This document shows positions 54,501-64,000 of a DNA stretch of 64,000 bases, one piece after another. Below the pieces are notes generated by a model. The model was given only the letters and a program-made list of their open reading frames with translations. It did no database searches and was not told the origin of the DNA. Source of the stretch: Trichobilharzia szidati (Eukaryota; Platyhelminthes; Trematoda; Strigeidida; Schistosomatidae); assembly GCA_944472155.2 (NCBI GenBank), contig OX235279.1, positions 55,277,564 through 55,341,563 of the forward strand, read 5' to 3'. Both the position numbers and the translations under genes were made by a program. How positions within the stretch are numbered: the first letter of the stretch is position 1; every line of letters starts with the position of its first letter.

Positions 54501-57500
54501 GATTGCGATGGGCTCCGAACGTGAGGAGCAGTGAAAGCTGGTCAAATAAATGTAAGCGAACTGAAAGCCTTTGAGAGGACCGTGAGAAGTGGTGTGCGAC
54601 GAAAGCCAAAGAGATGGAGAAGGCATCGGTGGTAGGTAAGACCAGACAACTATTTAGACTGATTAGGGGAACGAGTTGTAAAATAGCAATGGTAAGCGAG
54701 ACGATTTCCGAGAAGCAGGGTACTTTGATAACCCCTGAGGATAGAAGATTGAAGTTTGCAGGGAAGAATTTGAGGAGCAGTTTAGCTGGCCTACAGCCAC
54801 GCTAAATTTACTCAGCGTCCAACACTTACCTGAATGGGATGTAGACATCGGTCTTCCAACTGTAACCGATGTAGCCAAAGCTGTCTGTAATCTGAAATGA
54901 GGTAGAGCATGCTAGCCTGGTGGTATGACTGCAGAGGTGTTAGAGGATGGATGGTGGTGATGAAGTATTGTGTGAGTCAACTGAGATATTCAGCAATATG
55001 TGGGAATCTGAGATAGTCCAGCTGGACTGGATAAAATCCTTGATTGTGCCAGTTGACAAGAAGGGAGACGAGTCGTCGTGTGATCATCATGAGTGGTTCA
55101 ACTTGACTAACACGGAGTCCAATATCTTTCATAATCCTGTTCATATAATCATCTCCTCTTGGTCAGCAGTAATTTCAGACATGAAGAGAGACATTGTCCC
55201 ACCTGACGACCTACATCATAGAATCCACGACTGACACAATTAGGTGACACGGCTATAGGCTATCGATGTGGAGGGTTGGTAGAAGACTGCTGCTCCTTGT
55301 GGAACAACTGTGTAGACTCCGACCACGCCATAGTCTGTGAACGTGTATACTTACGACTGAAGGGGCATAGGAAACAGGTGGCTACACAACGTGTGCACGC
55401 CCAACTTCTTGATGAGAACACAAGCTCTTCATCTAGGAAATAGAAGAATGAATGTACCAATAACTGACTATCTGAATAAATAAATAAATAAAAAAAATAA
55501 ATAAACAGATATATAATTAAACGTCTGTCTGAGATTGACATGAATAGGCATCATGAGGAAGCCGGGTATAATAGCCAGTCAGTTGGGTGTCGAAAGAGTG
55601 GTAGAGGCTGTTGACAGCCTGTCAGCAGTGGATTCCCCTTGCTTCATTCGAACTGGTAGACACAAGAGGACTGATTGCGATGGGCTCCGAACGTGAGGAG
55701 CAGTGAAAGCTGGTCAAATAAATGTAAGCGAACTGAAAGCCTTTGAGAGGACCGTGAGAAGTGGTGTGCGACGAAAGCCAAAGAGATGGAGAAGGCATCG
55801 GTGGTAGGTAAGACCAGACAACTATTTAGACTGATTAGGGGAACGAGTTGTAAAATAGCAATGGTAAGCGAGACGATTTCCGAGAAGCAGGGTACTTTGA
55901 TAACCCCTGAGGATAGAAGATTGAAGTTTGCAGGGAAGAATTTGAGGAGCAGTTCAGCTGGCCTACAGCCACGCTAAATTTACTCAGCGTCCAACACTTA
56001 CCTGAATGGGATGTAGACATCGGTCTTCCAACTGTAACGGATGTAGCCAAAGCTGTCTGTAATCTGAAATGAGGTAGAGCATGCTAGCCTGGTGGTATGA
56101 CTGCAGAGGTGTTAGAGGATGGATGGTGGTGATGAAGTATTGTGTGAGTCAACTGAGATATTCAGCAATATGTGGGAATCTGAGATAGTCCAGCTGGACT
56201 GGATAAAATCCTTGATTGTGCCAGTTGACAAGAAGGGAGACGAGTCGTCGTGTGATCATCATGAGTGGTTCAACTTGACTAACACGGAGTCCAATATCTT
56301 TCATAATCCTGTTCATATAATCATCTCCTCTTGGTCAGCAGTAATTTCAGACATGAAGAGAGACATTGTCCCACCTGACGACCTACATCATAGAATCCAC
56401 GACTGACACAATTAGGTGACACGGCTATAGGCTATCGATGTGGAGGGTTGGTAGAAGACTGCTGCTCCTTGTGGAACAACTGTGTAGACTCCGACCACGC
56501 CATAGTCTGTGAACGTGTATACTTACGACTGAAGGGGCATAGGAAACAGGTGGCTACACAACGTGTGCACGCCCAACTTCTTGATGAGAACACAAGCTCT
56601 TCATCTAGGAAATAGAAGAATGAATGTACCAATAACTGACTATCTGAATAAATAAATAAATAAAAAAAATAAATAAACAGATATATAATTAAACGTCTGT
56701 CTGAGATTGACATGAATAGGCATCATGAGGAAGCCGGGTATAATAGCCAGTCAGTTGGGTGTCGAAAGAGTGGTAGAGGCTGTTGACAGCCTGTCAGCAG
56801 TGGATTCCCCTTGCTTCATTCGAACTGGTAGACACAAGAGGACTGATTGCGATGGGCTCCGAACGTGAGGAGCAGTGAAAGCTGGTCAAATAAATGTAAG
56901 CGAACTGAAAGCCTTTGAGAGGACCGTGAGAAGTGGTGTGCGACGAAAGCCAAAGAGATGGAGAAGGCATCGGTGGTAGGTAAGACCAGACAACTATTTA
57001 GACTGATTAGGGGAACGAGTTGTAAAATAGCAATGGTAAGCGAGACGATTTCCGAGAAGCAGGGTACTTTGATAACCCCTGAGGATAGAAGATTGAAGTT
57101 TGCAGGGAAGAATTTGAGGAGCAGTTCAGCTGGCCTACAGCCACGCTAAATTTACTCAGCGTCCAACACTTACCTGAATGGGATGTAGACATCGGTCTTC
57201 CAACTGTAACGGATGTAGCCAAAGCTGTCTGTAATCTGAAATGAGGTAGAGCATGCTAGCCTGGTGGTATGACTGCAGAGGTGTTAGAGGATGGATGGTG
57301 GTGATGAAGTATTGTGTGAGTCAACTGAGATATTCAGCAATATGTGGGAATCTGAGATAGTCCAGCTGGACTGGATAAAATCCTTGATTGTGCCAGTTGA
57401 CAAGAAGGGAGACGAGTCGTCGTGTGATCATCATGAGTGGTTCAACTTGACTAACACGGAGTCCAATATCTTTCATAATCCTGTTCATATAATCATCTCC

Positions 57501-60500
57501 TCTTGGTCAGCAGTAATTTCAGACATGAAGAGAGACATTGTCCCACCTGACGACCTACATCATAGAATCCACGACTGACACAATTAGGTGACACGGCTAT
57601 AGGCTATCGATGTGGAGGGTTGGTAGAAGACTGCTGCTCCTTGTGGAACAACTGTGTAGACTCCGACCACGCCATAGTCTGTGAACGTGTATACTTACGA
57701 CTGAAGGGGCATAGGAAACAGGTGGCTACACAACGTGTGCACGCCCAACTTCTTGATGAGAACACAAGCTCTTCATCTAGGAAATAGAAGAATGAATGTA
57801 CCAATAACTGACTATCTGAATAAATAAATAAATAAAAAAAATAAATAAACAGATATATAATTAAACGTCTGTCTGAGATTGACATGAATAGGCATCATGA
57901 GGAAGCCGGGTATAATAGCCAGTCAGTTGGGTGTCGAAAGAGTGGTAGAGGCTGTTGACAGCCTGTCAGCAGTGGATTCCCCTTGCTTCATTCGAACTGG
58001 TAGACACAAGAGGACTGATTGCGATGGGCTCCGAACGTGAGGAGCAGTGAAAGCTGGTCAAATAAATGTAAGCGAACTGAAAGCCTTTGAGAGGACCGTG
58101 AGAAGTGGTGTGCGACGAAAGCCAAAGAGATGGAGAAGGCATCGGTGGTAGGTAAGACCAGACAACTATTTAGACTGATTAGGGGAACGAGTTGTAAAAT
58201 AGCAATGGTAAGCGAGACGATTTCCGAGAAGCAGGGTACTTTGATAACCCCTGAGGATAGAAGATTGAAGTTTGCAGGGAAGAATTTGAGGAGCAGTTCA
58301 GCTGGCCTACAGCCACGCTAAATTTACTCAGCGTCCAACACTTACCTGAATGGGATGTAGACATCGGTCTTCCAACTGTAACGGATGTAGCCAAAGCTGT
58401 CTGTAATCTGAAATGAGGTAGAGCATGCTAGCCTGGTGGTATGACTGCAGAGGTGTTAGAGGATGGATGGTGGTGATGAAGTATTGTGTGAGTCAACTGA
58501 GATATTCAGCAATATGTGGGAATCTGAGATAGTCCAGCTGGACTGGATAAAATCCTTGATTGTGCCAGTTGACAAGAAGGGAGACGAGTCGTCGTGTGAT
58601 CATCATGAGTGGTTCAACTTGACTAACACGGAGTCCAATATCTTTCATAATCCTGTTCATATAATCATCTCCTCTTGGTCAGCAGTAATTTCAGACATGA
58701 AGAGAGACATTGTCCCACCTGACGACCTACATCATAGAATCCACGACTGACACAATTAGGTGACACGGCTATAGGCTATCGATGTGGAGGGTTGGTAGAA
58801 GACTGCTGCTCCTTGTGGAACAACTGTGTAGACTCCGACCACGCCATAGTCTGTGAACGTGTATACTTACGACTGAAGGGGCATAGGAAACAGGTGGCTA
58901 CACAACGTGTGCACGCCCAACTTCTTGATGAGAACACAAGCTCTTCATCTAGGAAATAGAAGAATGAATGTACCAATAACTGACTATCTGAATAAATAAA
59001 TAAATAAAAAAAATAAATAAACAGATATATAATTAAACGTCTGTCTGAGATTGACATGAATAGGCATCATGAGGAAGCCGGGTATAATAGCCAGTCAGTT
59101 GGGTGTCGAAAGAGTGGTAGAGGCTGTTGACAGCCTGTCAGCAGTGGATTCCCCTTGCTTCATTCGAACTGGTAGACACAAGAGGACTGATTGCGATGGG
59201 CTCCGAACGTGAGGAGCAGTGAAAGCTGGTCAAATAAATGTAAGCGAACTGAAAGCCTTTGAGAGGACCGTGAGAAGTGGTGTGCGACGAAAGCCAAAGA
59301 GATGGAGAAGGCATCGGTGGTAGGTAAGACCAGACAACTATTTAGACTGATTAGGGGAACGAGTTGTAAAATAGCAATGGTAAGCGAGACGATTTCCGAG
59401 AAGCAGGGTACTTTGATAACCCCTGAGGATAGAAGATTGAAGTTTGCAGGGAAGAATTTGAGGAGCAGTTCAGCTGGCCTACAGCCACGCTAAATTTACT
59501 CAGCGTCCAACACTTACCTGAATGGGATGTAGACATCGGTCTTCCAACTGTAACGGATGTAGCCAAAGCTGTCTGTAATCTGAAATGAGGTAGAGCATGC
59601 TAGCCTGGTGGTATGACTGCAGAGGTGTTAGAGGATGGATGGTGGTGATGAAGTATTGTGTGAGTCAACTGAGATATTCAGCAATATGTGGGAATCTGAG
59701 ATAGTCCAGCTGGACTGGATAAAATCCTTGATTGTGCCAGTTGACAAGAAGGGAGACGAGTCGTCGTGTGATCATCATGAGTGGTTCAACTTGACTAACA
59801 CGGAGTCCAATATCTTTCATAATCCTGTTCATATAATCATCTCCTCTTGGTCAGCAGTAATTTCAGACATGAAGAGAGACATTGTCCCACCTGACGACCT
59901 ACATCATAGAATCCACGACTGACACAATTAGGTGACACGGCTATAGGCTATCGATGTGGAGGGTTGGTAGAAGACTGCTGCTCCTTGTGGAACAACTGTG
60001 TAGACTCCGACCACGCCATAGTCTGTGAACGTGTATACTTACGACTGAAGGGGCATAGGAAACAGGTGGCTACACAACGTGTGCACGCCCAACTTCTTGA
60101 TGAGAACACAAGCTCTTCATCTAGGAAATAGAAGAATGAATGTACCAATAACTGACTATCTGAATAAATAAATAAATAAAAAAAATAAATAAACAGATAT
60201 ATAATTAAACGTCTGTCTGAGATTGACATGAATAGGCATCATGAGGAAGCCGGGTATAATAGCCAGTCAGTTGGGTGTCGAAAGAGTGGTAGAGGCTGTT
60301 GACAGCCTGTCAGCAGTGGATTCCCCTTGCTTCATTCGAACTGGTAGACACAAGAGGACTGATTGCGATGGGCTCCGAACGTGAGGAGCAGTGAAAGCTG
60401 GTCAAATAAATGTAAGCGAACTGAAAGCCTTTGAGAGGACCGTGAGAAGTGGTGTGCGACGAAAGCCAAAGAGATGGAGAAGGCATCGGTGGTAGGTAAG

Positions 60501-63500
60501 ACCAGACAACTATTTAGACTGATTAGGGGAACGAGTTGTAAAATAGCAATGGTAAGCGAGACGATTTCCGAGAAGCAGGGTACTTTGATAACCCCTGAGG
60601 ATAGAAGATTGAAGTTTGCAGGGAAGAATTTGAGGAGCAGTTCAGCTGGCCTACAGCCACGCTAAATTTACTCAGCGTCCAACACTTACCTGAATGGGAT
60701 GTAGACATCGGTCTTCCAACTGTAACGGATGTAGCCAAAGCTGTCTGTAATCTGAAATGAGGTAGAGCATGCTAGCCTGGTGGTATGACTGCAGAGGTGT
60801 TAGAGGATGGATGGTGGTGATGAAGTATTGTGTGAGTCAACTGAGATATTCAGCAATATGTGGGAATCTGAGATAGTCCAGCTGGACTGGATAAAATCCT
60901 TGATTGTGCCAGTTGACAAGAAGGGAGACGAGTCGTCGTGTGATCATCATGAGTGGTTCAACTTGACTAATACGGAGTCCAATATCTTTCATAATCCTGT
61001 TCATATAATCATCTCCTCTTGGTCAGCAGTAATTTCAGACATGAAGAGAGACATTGTCCCACCTGACGACCTACATCATAGAATCCACGACTGACACAAT
61101 TAGGTGACACTGCTATAGGCTATCGATGTGGAGGGTTGGTAGAAGACTGCTGCTCCTTGTGGAACAACTGTGTAGACTCCGACCACGCCATAGTCTGTGA
61201 ACGTGTATACTTACGACTGAAGGGGCATAGGAAACAGGTGGCTACACAACGTGTGCACGCCCAACTTCTTGATGAGAACACAAGCTCTTCATCTAGGAAA
61301 TAGAAGAATGAATGTACCAATAACTGACTATCTGAATAAATAAATAAATAAAAAAAATAAATAAACAGATATATAATTAAACGTCTGTCTGAGATTGACA
61401 TGAATAGGCATCATGAGGAAGCCGGGTATAATAGCCAGTCAGTTGGGTGTCGAAAGAGTGGTAGAGGCTGTTGACAGCCTGTCAGCAGTGGATTCCCCTT
61501 GCTTCATTCGAACTGGTAGACACAAGAGGACTGATTGCGATGGGCTCCGAACGTGAGGAGCAGTGAAAGCTGGTCAAATAAATGTAAGCGAACTGAAAGC
61601 CTTTGAGAGGACCGTGAGAAGTGGTGTGCGACGAAAGCCAAAGAGATGGAGAAGGCATCGGTGGTAGGTAAGACCAGACAACTATTTAGACTGATTAGGG
61701 GAACGAGTTGTAAAATAGCAATGGTAAGCGAGACGATTTCCGAGAAGCAGGGTACTTTGATAACCCCTGAGGATAGAAGATTGAAGTTTGCAGGGAAGAA
61801 TTTGAGGAGCAGTTCAGCTGGCCTACAGCCACGCTAAATTTACTCAGCGTCCAACACTTACCTGAATGGGATGTAGACATCGGTCTTCCAACTGTAACGG
61901 ATGTAGCCAAAGCTGTCTGTAATCTGAAATGAGGTAGAGCATGCTAGCCTGGTGGTATGACTGCAGAGGTGTTAGAGGATGGATGGTGGTGATGAAGTAT
62001 TGTGTGAGTCAACTGAGATATTCAGCAATATGTGGGAATCTGAGATAGTCCAGCTGGACTGGATAAAATCCTTGATTGTGCCAGTTGACAAGAAGGGAGA
62101 CGAGTCGTCGTGTGATCATCATGAGTGGTTCAACTTGACTAATACGGAGTCCAATATCTTTCATAATCCTGTTCATATAATCATCTCCTCTTGGTCAGCA
62201 GTAATTTCAGACATGAAGAGAGACATTGTCCCACCTGACGACCTACATCATAGAATCCACGACTGACACAATTAGGTGACACTGCTATAGGCTATCGATG
62301 TGGAGGGTTGGTAGAAGACTGCTGCTCCTTGTGGAACAACTGTGTAGACTCCGACCACGCCATAGTCTGTGAACGTGTATACTTACGACTGAAGGGGCAT
62401 AGGAAACAGGTGGCTACACAACGTGTGCACGCCCAACTTCTTGATGAGAACACAAGCTCTTCATCTAGGAAATAGAAGAATGAATGTACCAATAACTGAC
62501 TATCTGAATAAATAAATAAATAAAAAAAATAAATAAACAGATATATAATTAAACGTCTGTCTGAGATTGACATGAATAGGCATCATGAGGAAGCCGGGTA
62601 TAATAGCCAGTCAGTTGGGTGTCGAAAGAGTGGTAGAGGCTGTTGACAGCCTGTCAGCAGTGGATTCCCCTTGCTTCATTCGAACTGGTAGACACAAGAG
62701 GACTGATTGCGATGGGCTCCGAACGTGAGGAGCAGTGAAAGCTGGTCAAATAAATGTAAGCGAACTGAAAGCCTTTGAGAGGACCGTGAGAAGTGGTGTG
62801 CGACGAAAGCCAAAGAGATGGAGAAGGCATCGGTGGTAGGTAAGACCAGACAACTATTTAGACTGATTAGGGGAACGAGTTGTAAAATAGCAATGGTAAG
62901 CGAGACGATTTCCGAGAAGCAGGGTACTTTGATAACCCCTGAGGATAGAAGATTGAAGTTTGCAGGGAAGAATTTGAGGAGCAGTTTAGCTGGCCTACAG
63001 CCACGCTAAATTTACTCAGCGTCCAACACTTACCTGAATGGGATGTAGACATCGGTCTTCCAACTGTAACGGATGTAGCCAAAGCTGTCTGTAATCTGAA
63101 ATGAGGTAGAGCATGCTAGCCTGGTGGTATGACTGCAGAGGTGTTAGAGGATGGATGGTGGTGATGAAGTATTGTGTGAGTCAACTGAGATATTCAGCAG
63201 TATGTGGGAATCTGAGATAGTCCAGCTGGACTGGATAAAATCCTTGATTGTGCCAGTTGACAAGAAGGGAGACGAGTCGTCGTGTGATCATCATGAGTGG
63301 TTCAACTTGACTAATACGGAGTCCAATATCTTTCATAATCCTGTTCATATAATCATCTCCTCTTGGTCAGCAGTAATTTCGGACATGAAGAGAGACATTG
63401 TCCCACCTGACGACCTACATCATAGAATCCACGACTGACACAATTAGGTGACACGGCTATAGGCTATCGATGTGGAGGGTTGGTAGAAGACTGCTGCTCC

Positions 63501-63755
63501 TTGTGGAACAACTGTGTAGACTCCGACCACGCCATAGTCTGTGAACGTGTATACTTACGACTGAAGGGGCATAGGAAACAGGTGGCTACACAACGTGTGC
63601 ACGCCCAACTTCTTGATGAGAACACAAGCTCTTCATCTAGGAAATAGAAGAATGAATGTACCAATAACTGACTATCTGAATAAATAAATAAATAAAAAAA
63701 ATAAATAAACAGATATATAATTAAACGTCTGTCTGAGATTGATATGAATAGGCAT
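47349..63755 (+). repeat. Tandem array: 14 complete units of 1172 bases
   Basis: Units start at 47349, 48521, 49693, 50864, 52036 and then every 1172 bases to 62584. One unit (49693-50863) is 1171 because of a shorter A-run. Copies differ at only a handful of sites, so the array was amplified or homogenised recently. Each unit contains, in order: a 230-base segment of unknown origin; an endonuclease-RT linker (KEMEKASVVGKTRQLFRLIR); an RT start (PEWDVDIGLPTVTDVAKAV, LDWIKSLIVPVDKKGDESSC); a segment with the end of the endonuclease (CVDSDHAIVCERVYLRLKG); and an (aaat)n-rich spacer. These pieces resemble SR2-like RTE proteins, rearranged. The frame is destroyed in all units. 1172 is not a multiple of three, so no frame can pass through the array. 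Confidence 0.97.
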
Positions 63756-64000
63756 CATGAGGAAGCCGGGTATAATAGCCAGTCAGTTGGGTGTCGAAAG
63801 AGTGGTAGAGGCTGTTGACAGCCTGTCAGCAGTGGATTCCCCTTGCTTCATTCGAACTGGTAGACACAAGAGGACTGATTGCGATGGGCTCCGAACGTGA
63901 GGAGCAGTGAAAGCTGGTCAAATAAATGTAAGCGAACTGAAAGCCTTTGAGAGGACCGTGAGAAGTGGTGTGCGACGAAAGCCAAAGAGATGGAGAAGGC
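63756..64000 (+). repeat. Array unit 15, cut by the window end
   Basis: The first 245 bases of the unit; the array continues beyond the window, so its true length is unknown. Confidence 0.95.

Overview
The window is eukaryotic, AT-rich and dominated by repeats. It very probably comes from a schistosomatid blood fluke or close trematode relative. The evidence is two ordinary animal genes with long introns, set among RTE- and CR1-type non-LTR retrotransposons, Penelope-like remnants, and tRNA-derived SINEs including a Smα-like one with a hammerhead-type core. No bacterial features are present. I worked by eye; species and chromosome cannot be fixed from this sequence alone.

Two host genes are supported by spliced reading frames with matching phases. 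On the minus strand, four exons between 14132 and 2898 encode the carrier domain of a mitochondrial solute carrier of the SCaMC type (SLC25A23/24/25 group); its N-terminal exons were not found. On the plus strand, four exons between 35782 and 46421 encode a complete RRP40/EXOSC3-like exosome subunit of 317 residues. A poly(A) signal lies about 85 bases after its stop. The two genes do different jobs (mitochondrial transport, RNA decay) and show no sign of working together.

Region by region: 1-2.9 kb is the downstream flank of the carrier gene, with an RTE 3' relic and a diverged inverted repeat. 2.9-14.1 kb is the carrier gene; its introns hold RTE relics, a SINE and a striking 480/383-base fold-back at 12.0-13.0 kb. 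14.1-35.7 kb is a transposon graveyard: a CR1-type element with a PHD-finger ORF1 (18.6-23.4 kb), two RTE relics (25.7-27.2 and 28.2-29.5 kb), a Penelope-like remnant with a GIY-YIG endonuclease reading (29.5-30.1 kb), and two Penelope 3' ends in head-to-head inverted orientation (34.9-35.5 kb). 35.8-46.4 kb is the RRP40 gene; its second intron carries a young RTE insertion of about 3 kb with a target-site duplication. From about 46.7 kb to the end of the window runs a tandem array of a 1172-base unit: 14 complete copies plus partial copies at both ends.

The main discovery candidate is this array. Each unit is built from pieces of a dead RTE-type (SR2-like) retrotransposon: the end of the endonuclease domain, the endonuclease-RT linker and the start of RT. 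It has been amplified as nearly identical satellite DNA about 300 bases downstream of the RRP40 gene. Other notable signals are the fold-back, a 4-base frameshifting insertion shared by two RTE copies inside RT motif A, the run of extra G bases at the 5' junction of the young RTE, and the hammerhead-like core.
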